Below, piece by piece: positions 40,647 to 53,069 of a stretch of DNA of 64,000 nucleotides; the stretch's first letter is position 1; each line of letters starts with the position of its first letter. Source of the DNA: Lithodes maja (lineage: Eukaryota > Arthropoda > Malacostraca > Decapoda > Lithodidae); contig JBAKBP010000183.1 of the NCBI GenBank assembly GCA_037953745.1, positions 297,771 through 361,770 of the forward strand, written 5' to 3'. Made by a program: the position numbers and the translations under genes. A model generated the notes under the pieces. That model saw only the letters and a list, made by a program, of their open reading frames with translations, made no database searches and was not told the origin of the DNA.

Positions 40647-43600
40647 GGGAGAGGAAAACCGGGCGACCGGTGATCAACCCCCTCGACGCTACCCAGCTCG
40701 GGCATGGAAGGGAGCACGTGGGCCACGTCCGAAGAGAAGGGCCGGCGGCGGTGACAAGAGCGGAAAGGGGGTCGAGACGCCCACCACCAGGGGAGACCCC
40801 ACCGCGCAACCCGCCGCCCCCAATGTCCCTCGCGGCAACCGAGGGGTGCAAGGGCAAAAACAACCCGAGGGAGCACCCGAGAGGAGGGGAGCGACCCGGT
40901 CGGCCAGGCGAGAAGGAGAACAAGGAGGCCGACCCAGAGAACTACACATTGTGTTGACGCGGAGGTACCCTCGGTACGGGCCGTGCGGGCACGAGCGCCA
41001 CGTCGACCTCTACCCCCCCCCTCCCCCCAACCCCAGGCCGGCGCGGGGCAGACCACGTCGAAGGGCGGCCGGAAGTGGAAGGACGGCCAGCCCCGACACA
41101 GCGGGGATGAAAAGGGGCAAGAACAGAAGGGCGAGGCGGAATCGACGCACTGGCCTGCAACGTCCCAGTCCTGCGGCCGCGCAAGGCGGCAGCACGTGTA
41201 GCAGCACCCCGAAGAGGACCGGCAGAAGGAAGGGACTGAGAAGACCCCGCGTGCGACACAGCACGACGGTGCGTGACGGAAGCAGGGAACGCAATGACAC
41301 AGCGCGTCGTCGCGTGTCGGAAGCAGGGGCCGCCGCCAGAGAAGCGAGCATACCCAAGCAACCAGCTGAAACAACCCCGACGTATGTAGCGCAGAGTACA
41401 ACAAACCCTGACGAATATCCAAGGGGGCCGGCCGGCAGAACGAGGACCGCACTGTCGGGCGGCGCCGAGTTGCCGCGCACAAAACCGCCTGCAGCTCGGG
41501 AACCAAAGACACCGCGAGCCGAAGGCGGACCCGCAGAACGCGGTCCAAACCCTCGCGAAGAGCGCCTGGCGCAGACGCCCCGAAAAGCCGCAGGCGGGAA
41601 CAGACGGCTGGAGGGAACCGAAAGACAAGACAAGAAGTCCGTCACCCTCCGTCGCAAGGGAAAAACCGTGGCGACAGAGGCCTGATCCGGGGGAGAGAAG
41701 AACGGGGTAGCAATAGAACAAAGTTCAAGAATGGGCGCGCCCATCCAGGACCAGAACGCGCCGGCCAACCTGCCGACAGACACAAGAGGAGGCAAAAGCA
41801 GGGACGACCCCAGTCCAACGTCAAGGCGAGTAACCTAAGGGAGGGACCGAAGGAGAGCCGTCGACGGAACGGTGTGAAGGCGAAGGCCACAGCAAACCAG
41901 GCCTCCAAGGGGAGAGGGCGACCGAGCATGACGGCGAAGCCAGGCGTACCGGCGCCGCACAAACCCGTCCCATAGGAGGACAGACCCGTCAACACAGCCA
42001 GGGACTGAACAGCCGGAAGGAGGTCAGTGCGGCTGAAGTCTGACCAGAGCGGAGGCCTGCAGAAGGGAGCGGGACCGTAGCAGGGGTAGGAAAGGCGAGG
42101 CGCTGAGGGGGAGGCACCGCCAAGAAGCGCGAGAAGAGGGAGGCGGCCAACGACGCCAAGCACCCGTCGAAGCGTGACACAACCCAGTCCCGCAAAGCCA
42201 ACAATCGAACCGAGAGAGGCGACCCCCCCCACCCCCCCCCACCCAGAAGGGTCGGTCCGCAGGGACAAGCGTGAGCGGGAGCGAGACCCACGACACGAAC
42301 CAGCAGCGTCGCGGCCCAAGGAAGGCGAGCGACGACGGCCGCGTCGCCGTAGAGGGACCCGTCCCCGAACACGAACGGCCGAGGGGGAAACAGCACCATC
42401 CCCCTCTTCCAGCGACACGACAGCACCCGAGAAAAGGGGGACCCCGAAGCCTCACCGAGGCAAGAGGAGGGGTACCCCCCAGGCGAGACGGGAAGTGAAG
42501 GGCAGGAAGAGAAGAAGGAGGAGGAGCAGGACGACGGGAGGGGGAAGGCTGGCCGGGTGAAAGGAGGCCAGAAGGAGCCGCAGGGGGAAACAGAGCAAGG
42601 ACCCCCGGGGCTGAGAGAACAGGGCGGCCCGACACCGAGGCGGAGGAGGGAGGGACCCCCACCGCGGGACGAGACCGTGAAGGAAGAAGAGGCACTGAAG
42701 CAGGTGAAGGAGGAGAAGCAACGACACCCAGGCGGACCCTCCTGGACAGTGTAGGAGGGAGCAGAGGGCCAGCGACAGCACGAACAACCGCGTGCGGAGA
42801 GGACAACGGAAGAGGAAGTCGTCTGGGCTAGGAAAGCGGGCGGAAGGGAGGAGAGCCCCTATCCGTAGAGGCCAGGGGAGGGCGCATAGGAGCAGAGCCG
42901 CTAACCCCGGCCTCAGGGCGAGAACCAAGACGAGGGCGACGGGCGACGTCAAGGCGAACAGGAGGACGACGAGGGGCAGGAGCGAGGCGAGCGAGAGCGT
43001 GGAGGCTTAGGTTGACCAGTAGCGTAGGGGAACCATATGATACCCAGCCCGCCTTGTACCATGTGTGCCAACCCCAGATGGGACGGCACAACGTCGTCCA
43101 CGAATTCCAGGTACCTATTTACAGCTAGGTGAACTGAGGCTAACACATGAAAGGAGACAAGCCCAATTCGGCACCGCCCGGTCTGGGAGGGAACCCCCGA
43201 CCCCTCGCGAGTGAGACGAGAGCGCCACCTACGAGGCTACGGGCTGGGGTGAACGGCCGGCAGTCGGGTCAGGGATACCCAGGGTGACGCGGAACCGGGC
43301 GGCAACAAAAGCCGGGGAACGGCGGCCCACAGGCCCAATGTGGCGGGAGACCATCGGCCACACCGACGGAAGGGAAGCAGAGGCCACAGCCACCGCCGAG
43401 GAACCAGGGCCATGGAGCAGCACAACCACCAGGGCCAGAGACGGGCCACACAGAGCAGGGAGGTAGGCCGTAGAGGACACAAAGAGCGAGTGGCGCAAGC
43501 AGGACATGTGGCTCACCAAGCACGGGGAGCGACAACCAAGGCGAAAGCAAAGCAGCCGACCAGCACGAGAAGAACACACACCAGAATCAGCACGTCGAAG

Positions 43601-43888
43601 GTGTAAGTGTAGAGAATGTCCAAGAAGAACCAGGGAAGGAGCATGGGGAAACAGGAACACACATGCAAACAGGCATCTGTACTCACCCTAAACCGGGAGC
43701 ACAGAGGTAGGTGAGGAGGGCGGCCGAGGCGGAAGAGCATCAGCAGAACCTGCAAAGATGGAGAAAGTGTTAACCACCACTCAACATCTTATATGCAGGG
43801 CCAATAACACCAGGAAAGTGCATACACCAATATAGTATCAGGCAACAATATGACACAAAAAAGGGTCAACAGTGAAAGCCAACTATAA

Positions 43889-44031
43889 CCGCAAATTTGC
43901 GGGCCAATGGAGGTAGATCCGTACCGACACAAACCCCCCACATCGTCACGCGACCCCCCAGCGATCTCCGCAAATTTGCGGGGAGCCGAAACGACCCAGA
44001 GGGCCGAATCGAGCACTCCGCAAATTTGCGG
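43889..44031 (-). promoter_or_regulatory. Palindrome trio in DIRS copy 2
   Basis: CCGCAAATTTGCGG at 43889-43902, 43968-43981 and 44018-44031. Start spacings of 79 and 50 match copy 1 in reverse, apart from one base. Confidence 0.55.
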
Positions 44032-45010
44032 GACCTGCCAAGAGGGCCCGGTGCCGAACAAGCGAGAGGGGCGTCTAGGAAAACCAAAAATGGCCGGCAA
44101 ACAAGCGTCAACTCCTTATGAACTCCAAGCGAAGATGACCGTGACCATCTAGCTGAGCAGCGTCTTCCTTGATAATATCCTGACTCGACCGGTCAAGGGA
44201 GAGGCAAGGAAGGCACACCAGGGGAGAGGAGGCACATCCCCTGGGAACCACCCAACCCACAGAGATAGAGCAAAGCCCATGAGGAGAAGTGGCAGGTTGG
44301 GTGGTTTGGCACAACAGGGGCCCCCGTGGGGTACCCCAGGATTGGGCAAAAGTTATGAAAGGATGGAGGTGAAAACAGGAAGGGAAACACAAAAAACCAG
44401 TAATGAAACTGGTGAGAAAAAGGGTGGCCTAGCCGCGAGTAGAGAATGTGTCAGGGGCGAAAAAACCCTGTGGAGTGAGGGAGAGGCCCCCGTGGGGTAC
44501 CTCTGGGTATCACGAACCACTAAGCGCCCAGGCCCTTGAGACACAGTGAAGGCTCGAAAGGGGGGACTCGGGAATAACGCTAGTTATGCGGCTGACACAA
44601 ACCTACAAACAGCACCGCCACCACGAAATCTCAGATTGTGAACCAACTGTACACCTAGGCTATGAAAAAAAATGAGAACTCATAAGGGCATAGCAATTCC
44701 TGAATGATAAACAAGCTAGGCTAATCGAAGCTAAAAGCTAAACTATGCCCAGACTAACAGGAAAAAAGAATATGAAAAGAGAAAGAATGAAAACATATAG
44801 ACGGGGAACGCCAAGCGCCCCCGTACCTTCGGTAGCTATTTCCACACGCGTCTCCATTAAACACACTAAGGAGCCCATTTAGGTGTGTCCTAGATCACGT
44901 AACATCTGTCTAGCAAAAAGAAGGCCAGAAAAGCCGAAACGAACCTAAAACAGGGTGAATTGAAGGAGCACAACAAAAGCGGACTCAATCAATGGAGGCG
45001 CGTGAAAAAA

Positions 45011-45313
45011 TGATAACAAGAGAGGGTCGCTCATGCGCACGTTCGACAGTGATCTGCACATGACGGAACACGGGATGGGCCTTTTAAGCGGTAACTAAGG
45101 TAAACCCCTTTTTCTTCTCTTCTATGCTTTTTTCACCTTCGGTGGTAGTTTTGGTTAATGTACAACGTCTCCTAGAGCAAGATAAGGAGTAGACTCTAGA
45201 CGTTTTCTTTTTAACCGCGGTTGGAATGACGACATAGCAGTCAAAATAGACAAGTCGTCATTGCAATTAGGTTAATAGCCTTGACGTTGGATTTGCCAAG
45301 ACTACTAACAAAT
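45011..45313 (-). repeat. DIRS copy 2 left terminal repeat (genomic right)
   Basis: Inverse equivalent of 7492-7792, two bases longer ('ccttttaagcgg' against 'ccttaagcgg'). Confidence 0.85.
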
Positions 45314-46837
45314 ACCATTATTAAAGATGAGAAAATCCCAGAGGATTGGCTCAAAAGTGTAATAGTAAATATATACAAAGGAAAAGGGGATGCGCTAGAT
45401 AGAGGAAATTATAGGGGCCTGAAAATGCTTGACCAAATCATGAAGGTCTGTGAGAGAGTCCTTGAGGGTTTGATCAGGCAAAGCATCTCTATTGATGATA
45501 TGCAGTTTGGTTTTATGCCAGGACGTGGTACAACCGATGCTATCTTCATAGTCAGGCAGATACAGGAAAGATACCTACTAAAAGGCAGGGATCTTTACTT
45601 TGTGTTTGTGGACCTGGAGAACGCCTTTGATAGGGTACCTAGAGATGTTGTACAGTGGGCTATGAGGAAACTTGGTGTGGAAGAGTGGCTGGTGCGTGTG
45701 ATAATGAAGATGTATGAGGATTCGCGAAGTTCGGTGAGGGTGAAGGGTGTACTGAGTGATGAGTTCGCAGTCCGTGTTGGAGTCCATCAGGGTTCAGTGT
45801 TAAGCCCCCTCCTCTTTATTATGGTCTTGGAGGCGCTGTCTAGAGCTTTTAGAGGCGAACTCCCGTTGGAACTGTTTTATGCAGACGATTTAGTCCTAAT
45901 AGCTGACAGTATGCAGGATGCTGAGGCCAAATTCAGAGAGTGGAGAGAGGGCATGGCGAGCAAGGGTTTAAGAGTCAATATTAACAAAACCAAGGTTATG
46001 CATTGTAGTTTGAGACTAGGTAATGTGGAAAAGAGCGGTGCATACCCATGTGCAGTGTGTGGAAAGGGAGTGGGCGTTAACTCAATTCAATGTAGCATCT
46101 GTCGATGTTGGGTACACCATGGGAGTAAGCGCTGTAGTAGAATAAAGGGGCCCCTGCCGAAGGATAAGTCAGAAATAGTGAAATTTGAGTGCGTAGTGTG
46201 CAAAGGCGAGCTTGTGTTAAGTGATGATCCTGTGGCTGTGAATTTTGGAAATGAGTCTTTGGAGCTGGTGAACAAGTTTTGTTACCTAGGAGATACCATC
46301 TCTGCCGGTGGTGGGGCCGAGGCTGCCACTGTTGCTAGAATTAGGTGTGGCTGGGGGAAGTTCAGAGAATTGATGCCAATCCTGACCATGAAAAGAATGC
46401 CTCTTCCCCTGAAGGGAAAGGTGTATGCCTCATGTGTTAGAAGTGCAATGACGTATGCCTCAGAAACATGGGCCGTTAAAGTAGAGGATGTCAACAGAAT
46501 GGAGCGTAATGAGATGAGAATGGTGAGATGGATGTGTGGGGCCAGGCTACAGGATAGAATAACAAATGTTGAGCTGAGGAGACGTTTAGGTATAAAGAGT
46601 ATTAGCGAGGTGATGCGTACAAGTAGACTGGGATGGTATGGACATGTGGAGAGAATGGATGAACAAAATTGGGTGAAAAAATGCAGGTCTGTGATTGTGG
46701 AGGGAGCTGCACCAAGGGGTGGACCGAGGAAGACCTGGGATCGGACTATACGCGCCGATCTCAAATCCAAGAACTTGACAAATGAAGCAGCCCTTAACAG
46801 GGTTGCCTGGAATGCCGCCATTAGGACAAGAGACTGA
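45314..46837 (+). pseudogene. APE-type LINE RT, right piece, with embedded PHD-like zinc motif
   Basis: Open for about 508 codons. RT motifs: 'FGFMPGRGTTDAIF', 'FVDLENAFDRVPR' (motif A), 'GVHQGSVLSPLLF' (B) and 'LFYADDLVLIADS' (catalytic YADD at about 45878-45889). Between the RT thumb and the C-terminal domain is a Cys/His cluster, 'CAVCGKGVGVNSIQCSIC', then 'CWVHHGSKRC' and a final 'CVVCKGE', with PHD/RING-like spacing. The end carries 'SRLGWYGHVERMDEQNW' and 'GGPRKTWDRTIRADL'. There is no RNase H. The 5' half lies before DIRS copy 2. Confidence 0.85.
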
Positions 46838-46890
46838 AACTGCACTTATGTGTGGAACACTCAGTCTTAAAATTTTATGTATGTATGTAT
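46838..46890 (+). other. LINE 3' UTR and (TATG)n tail
   Basis: A short UTR after the stop, ending in about four TATG units. This is the 3' end of the split LINE. Confidence 0.7.
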
Positions 46891-47329
46891 GGCCCGGGGA
46901 AACGGTTTATATGAATGGTGCGCCTGGAAGTGTGGTGGGCGGGCTTGTGGTTTTGGCTCTTCTGCATGTCTGCCTGCTGAGATCGGAACCTCTCCGTGTG
47001 TTCGGGGGCCGGGAGAGTGCTGGAGGGACCTTGGTGACCCTGGTCTCTGAGTCTTCTCCCAGATGACCCCCCCCCCCCCCCCCCCCCAAAATACAGAAAT
47101 AGGAAAAGTGGGGATTGGGCCCGAGTACTGTATATAGATAGATAGATAGATCATTATTATACAGTGGCCTTGCGTCCAATACTATATTTACATTAGGCAG
47201 TACAGTTCTGTCATATTGGACAAATTTGAAATCATTCTCTCTCTCTCTCTTTTTCTCTCTCTCAAGAAACATTGAGTGAACAAGACTTAGATTCTTTCTG
47301 ATAATTTTTTTAAGTTAAAATGTATTAAA
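46891..47329. other. Spacer with simple repeats
   Basis: A C-run of over 20 bases at ~47066-47088, a GATA-type run at ~47136-47151 and a CT-rich run at ~47236-47264. No gene recognised. Confidence 0.7.
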
Positions 47330-47333
47330 ATAT

Positions 47334-49151
47334 TGTGACGCACCCAGTGCGTGGCAACGTAACCTGATTGTACTCCTTGGTACTCCACTGTGCCGCCGCG
47401 GTGCGGTGCCGTGTGCCGCTGTGCCGTGCTGGCTGCTTATATTGAGTGTGACAACGTATAACTATGTTCTTTGTATCTCTGCAAAGGTCTCGTCATGTGC
47501 TAACCAGTGGTGGGTTTTGTTTTAAGCCATGTCGAGACCTTCCATTTAATATGTAGTATCAATAGAGAAGTTGATAGATAGGACAATGGGAGTTCAGAGA
47601 GAGAGAGTGAGTTAGTTTTCAGAGCGAGAGGGTAGCAACGCGCCACGCTGCCGGAGTGGTGGTTGCCAGACGTATGGACCGGTTGGCAGCCTTGCGCTTA
47701 TAGCTAGGTGCGACAGGGTTGGTAGTCCATTGCCGCCTGCCTATGCTGCCTGGGTTGCCCATGTTGTCGTACTGCACATTGCATGGAGGCTCGCTGTGTG
47801 TTCCATGATCAGGTTGCCTAGAACCTTTGAGATTCTAACATCCCTTGCCCTCTCTCCCAACTTCTCACGGTTGCACTCTTTCTCTCTGACGACATTACTC
47901 TCATTTCATTCTTCTCTCTATTTAAATGCATAACCTTCCCTTGAGGTCCTAAAGGAGTTTCAGCACTCACCTCTCGTATTACTCTTAGGACAAGCATATA
48001 TTTACATGTATTAGATTTAAGGGGTTAATGTGAACAGCGATCTTCTTGATGAGGATAGTTGGTGAACGTTCTACATGTTCACGAGTTATATGCCCAGCTC
48101 ATCATCCAATTTGTGACTAGACTAGTGCCATGTGTAAGAGCCCGACCATGCCCAGGAGTTGTCTGTAGAGGGGCGAGGACTTAGCCTTGATTTGCCTACC
48201 GAGCCAGGAGCGAGTGCAGTACCAGAGACTACAGCTCGCTCGTAGTGCCGGTATAGTAGAGTAACGTAATTTATCTGTCCTTGTGTTCTCTACAGTCTTT
48301 TCCTGGGTTCTCGCTTTCGGTGCTGGGACTCGTTGTTCCTGTGACTTGGCCTGCTAGCTAGAACACATGGGGATGATGAGTGGGATATATCTTTATTTTA
48401 CTATGCATTGCAGCTCTCTTTAAGTTTATGTATGTAACACTTTACAATACACATTACTCACACACAAGACAACACTATTAATACTTTCATGTATCAATTA
48501 ACTGCACTGTCGTTTTGCTGCTGTGTCCGGAGTTCCGTTGCGTAGGGCGCATATGGACTCAGAGGGGAGACAGAGTGAGAGAAGCGAAGTAGCCTATGCG
48601 GTAGTAGGCTACCGGCGCAGTACTGTTGCCTGCAACCTTTTAGTTATTCCAAGTATAGATTCATTATTATAATAAGTGACTACTATTTATGTTCTTTCCA
48701 TGTGTATTATTAGGTATCTACTGGATCATGAACATCTTGTATGCTACATGCTAGTGCATGTTAGTAGGGGACAGTTATTCTAGTGCACGCGCTTTCAAGT
48801 AGGCGTGTACATTTGTCATTTAGCATTTCACTGTCATACCTTTAGCCTGCTTCTATTCTACATTATTAGAGGCTTAATATTAACGTAGTTTCTTGAGTAT
48901 TGCATTTCTTTAGTCATAACGTAACCTATAAATGTCTGAGGGAGTTTAGCCTCATAGCCTACCCCTGTTGTACACTTTCGCCGAGTTAAGGTACCTCGTT
49001 ACCATAGACGATAACTCTGTAGGGCGTTGGTGCTTTTGTTGTCTGGAGCATATAGTATTTGGGACTGGAATCGAGCGTGTCGTTGTCACATAAGCCATTT
49101 CTGTCCTACGATCAAGAATCCCGAATATGTATTGCCGATCCAGCCGTAAAA
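47334..49151 (+). repeat. 5' LTR, 1818 bp
   Basis: Starts TGTGACGC and ends CGTAAAA; the 3' LTR has CGTAACA, so the terminal CA is mutated here. Differences seen against the 3' LTR include positions near 48125, 48557, 48698 and 48914. Confidence 0.93.
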
Positions 49152-49154
49152 AAA

Positions 49155-49172
49155 TGGCGACCTTGCACAAGA
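49155..49172 (+). other. Probable primer-binding site
   Basis: 'TGGCGACCTTGCACAAG' begins with the TGG expected opposite a tRNA 3' CCA end, 3 bases downstream of the LTR. I cannot name the tRNA without a search. Confidence 0.55.
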
Positions 49173-49394
49173 TTCAGTAGTATCCTATCACATGTTTTTT
49201 GGAGAACTATTCTATGCTACCTAGTAGAGCTGGCTAGAATTTTCTTGCATATTGGAGGAATTTTTATTGTGTCATTATTGTATTGGTGGACTTGCAGATT
49301 GTTTCGTTGGGGGTGTCTAGAGTAGAGTCATTCAAGCATCTTTAACATTTTGTGAGTCGAGATTGCAATTAGTAATAAGCACTTCTTTTTTTTT

Positions 49395-52300
49395 ATGAAC
49401 AGCAATTGTATAACCAGCACTATGTCTAATGACTCATCATTTACGGGGGAGGATAACACGGTACAGCCTAGTAACCAGCAAGTACAACAGATGTTTAGGG
49501 AGGGGAGTGTTATAAGTGGAGAGAGGGATGCCCGGGCATTTTTGCAGACACCTTTGACCGAACAGCGCCTGCAGGCTATTGATTGTTACGGTCTTCGCTG
49601 TTTAGCCACGGTTTTGGGGCGGGACTGTCCTGACAGTTGGCCCAAGAAGAATTTGGTGGCATGTTTGTTGGGTGATGGCGATGGGGCGGTGGGTGGAGTG
49701 GGGTCTTGGGGGGTTCCCTCCAAGCCTCCATTCCACTCTACCCCTGAGCTGGGCCCTCAGCCAGCGAGTCTTAGCACGATGCAGCAGGAGGGTTCTCAAG
49801 GGCAAGCTGGCTTACCCGTAAACACGTCTCGGTGTGGATCCCCCATTTTGTGCTCTCCCCCCCCAGGCCTGTCTCCTGAGATGTTATTTCAGCTAGAACT
49901 AGCTAAGTTTAAGCTGCAGGAGACTCAGATACAACAGGCTAGTATAGAACGCATAGAGGTTGCTAGAATCCAAGCCAATCAGGATGCAACCAGGTACCAG
50001 GCTGAAATGGATGTCGAGAAGTCTAGAGTAGAGACTACGGGGCGTCATCTCGGTGGTGGGCACCGGGTTACAGACTCACTTTCGCATTTAATTAAGTTAG
50101 TACCCGCATTTGATGAGACAGCAGTGACTGAGTTTTTTGCTCGTTTCGAAAAGAAGTGTCGTGAGTATGACTGGCCGGAGGTTAAATGGGCAGCATTAGT
50201 TTCATCGTGTCTAGTGGGTAAGGGGTTGAAAGCCTACGATGCACTGTCACTGGACGAGAGTGTAGTGTATGGACTGGTGAAGGAGGCTGTGCTCCGGGCC
50301 TACGAACTGCAACCCGAAACTTATAGATTGAAGTTCCGTGGCGTGAATAAGAAGAGCGACGTCAGTTTTATGGAGCACGCACGGGACTTAACAGATGCAG
50401 GTAATAACTGGTTTCGGTCCGAGCACGCAGAGTCGGCTGAGGAAATTAAGCAACTTTTCTATCTGGAACAGTTTTACAAATGTACTGGAACCGATCTAAC
50501 GCTGAACATTAAGGAAAAATGTCCCAAGACAGTAGAGGAGGCTGCCAAGATGGCAGACTTCAGATTATCATTGATTCGTGGTTGCGGTGCCGCTCAGAGG
50601 GCTGAGTCAGGGCAGAAGGGGCGCTATACCCCACCCACCAGAGTTTTCGATAATAACAAATCCTATGACACACATAACCACACTAAATGCATTGCACCTA
50701 ATAACACCTACAAACACAAGCCTCTCCCGTTTACTAAAGGTCAGGCCCCTTCTTCGCCCGCACAAGGGAAGAAGCCCATTGGGGATGTGAAATGTTACAA
50801 ATGTCAGAAGCTAGGCCATTATTCACGTGAGTGCCCTAGTAACACTCCCGCTAAGCCGGTGTCATTGGTTCACAGTATCGGTGTGTCTCTGAAGGCTGCA
50901 GCAACTGCCCGGGGTAGGTTGTCAGCAGCTGAGGCACACGCGGTAAAGAAGCGTACGGAAGGCTCGACACCTGTCCGGGACACTTTCTGTAACCATCGGG
51001 GACACGGGTTTGTGAGCTGGGGGAGTGAACTACGGAGGGTTGACTTGCTGAGGGATACGGGGGCTTCGCAAACTTTGTTGAGGAACTTCACAGGGAAACC
51101 GATAAATGCGGCCAGAGTTGTTGTGGTGCAGGGTATAAATGCTACGAGGTCATACCCACTTGTGAGGTTGGAGTTGAGAGTGGGAGAGGTGTGCAGGGAG
51201 CTGGATGTAGGGATCGTTGAGTGTTTGCCAGTTGAGGGCGTCGACCTTCTTCTCGGCAACGACTTTGCGGTGCCCACTTCCGGGACTCCACCCTTAGTCG
51301 TTGCCGAGAGGGCGGCCGACGTGGATGGTGAGAATCGGGAATGGGTTGGGAGGTGCCAACAGGATGAGATGGCCTGTGTGGTAACCCGATCTCGCTCTGC
51401 GGCTCCTGCACAGCCTAGCACTCAACCTCGGGGACAGTGGAGGAAGGATCAGGAGAAGGTTGCTAAGGGCAGGAAAAGGGACATTGATTCTGCTGCACTT
51501 CTCGGTGATTCGGTACTTGGACCTATAATAAACACGGGAGTTGACTCTGGCCCAGATATGGTGTGTAACAAGGCAGAGTTGGGTAAGACTTCGCGTGAGG
51601 CAAGAGCTGTAGCGAGAGCCACTAAGGCAGTAGAGCCTACTAGCCGGGGTAATGTCTTATTACAAAACCATCTTGATGCATTGACGCCCAGGGACATTAG
51701 TGAGCAGCAGCTGCAAGACGCTAGCCTAGCTCGTTATAGCAATGGTGCCATAGAGTTGGAGGAAGATGGGGATGCGAAGCCGGGAGATTTCTTTAGGCTC
51801 AACAGGATATTGTACCGCAGATTTCTAGACCCCAAATCGAAGTGGGAGGGCGGTGCGAGGGTAGTAGACCAGGTGGTTGTTCCAAATAAGTATAGAGAGT
51901 CCTTATTGTGTCTGGCGCATGATGTGCCGGTGGCGGGTCATTTGGGGGTAACAAAAACATTGGCGGCATTGGGCAGGTTTTTCTGGTGGCCTGGGGTCAA
52001 GGCTGATGTCTGTGCATGGGTGGCTGGGTGTGCGACCTGCCAGACAACGGGGAAGCCTAACCAGACAATCCCGAAGGCACCTTTGTTTCCCATACCTGTC
52101 ACCGGGCCTCCGTTCAGCAAAGTTGTAGTAGATTTGGTTGGCCCTTTCCCGCCTACTAGTAGTGGCAATAAATTCCTGTTGACAATCATGGATGTGGCTA
52201 CGAGATACCCGGACGCATACCCCATGAGAAACGGCTCGGCAAAGGCAGTTGTTAAAAACTTATTATTGTTCTGTTCCCGTTATGGATTTCCACGTGAGGT

Positions 52301-52586
52301 GCAGTCAGACCAGGGGAGCAATTTTACATCCAAATTGTTCAAGCAAACCCTTCAGTTGCACGGTATATGTTCTGTAGTGTCGTCAGCCTACCATCCCGAG
52401 AGTCAGGGAGTCTTGGAGCGGTGGCACTCGACCCTGAAGAGTATGCTACGCTGTTACTGTGCAGAACATGACACTGATTGGGATTTGGGTCTGCCGTATG
52501 TTCTGTTCGCTGCACGTGAAGTCCCAGGAGAGAGCCTGGGGTTCAGTCCAAATCAACTAGTCTTTGGCCATAATGTGAGAGGACCT
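49395..52586 (+). CDS. LTR retrotransposon polyprotein, part 1: gag, protease, integrase
   Basis: Starts at ATG 49395, ~240 bases after the 5' LTR. Residues 1-~460 are gag, with a Gln/Glu-rich helical stretch around 160-210 and a capsid-like part after it. The knuckle 'CYKCQKLGHYSREC' begins at residue 467. Aspartic protease 'LLRDTGASQTLL' has its catalytic D at 554. Integrase has the zinc-binding HHCC region from H842 ('HDVPVAGHLGVTK', 'CATC') and a complete catalytic triad D913, D972, E1008, spaced 58 and 35 (DD35E). The frame then runs into a MITE at 52591 and resumes at 53074 in the same phase. Virus-like particle assembly, cDNA synthesis and integration are the expected roles. Confidence 0.9.
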
Positions 52587-52590
52587 TTAA

Positions 52591-53069
52591 CCCTTCAAAC
52601 CCGGTTGGTACACACGTGTACCATTTTTTTTTGGCCCCAGGAACCCGGGTGGTACTACATTGTACCATTGCTTGAAAGCCTGTGAGCTTCGTGTGCGAGG
52701 CGTCGGTCCGACGCATGTAAACAACAGCCGGCTGGACCGACGCTCCGCATCTCCGGCCACAAGAAGGAGAGCGTCGCTTGTTCGTGTGTGCCTGTATGTT
52801 GTTGTTCAGTATCGAAAAGTGGTGTAAAGTGGCTGGTTTGGCCATAAAGTTATCTCCAATGAAATCATCATCACAGCTCACCCAGTTGACTTAGAGAGCT
52901 CTACTTAAGGCCATTTTACAGGTAAATAACACAGCTACGCTTGGGGATGCGCGGGAATGCGGGAAGCAGTCTGATTAACGAATATACGGTAGCCTAGCCT
53001 AGACGTTTTTCGGCCAAAACACCCGGATTTCGAGGAATATATATATAATATATAGCCGGGGCCGGAGGG
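52591..53069. mobile_element. TTAA-flanked MITE (piggyBac-like), 479 bp, inside the LTR element
   Basis: TTAA at 52587-52590 and 53070-53073. The ends are 'CCCTTCAAACCCGG' and, inverted, 'CCCTCCGGCCCCGG', with 10 of 14 identical. Insert plus one TTAA is 483 bases, a multiple of three, and removing it gives an uninterrupted polyprotein frame. No transposase is encoded. Its ends differ from those of the 15984-16579 MITE, so two TTAA families are present. Confidence 0.85.

Larger units (their letters stand above)
37136..45313 (-). mobile_element. DIRS1-like retrotransposon, copy 2 (8178 bp, inverted, inserted in a LINE)
   Basis: Same element as 7492-15667 in opposite orientation and nearly identical throughout, including the inner SINE, palindromes and internal complementary region. 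It splits the LINE reading frame exactly between 'gataaac' and 'accatt' without any target duplication, as expected for tyrosine-recombinase integration. Compared with copy 1 it keeps 25 bp inside the RT (around 40382-40407), lacks a 13-bp tandem unit and an 11-bp stretch, and differs in poly-G/C lengths. It shares the RT and recombinase frameshifts of copy 1. Confidence 0.87.

Noticed and set aside
45314..46837. Host PHD-finger gene
   Set aside because: The zinc cluster is embedded in a continuous reverse transcriptase frame with A, B and YADD motifs.
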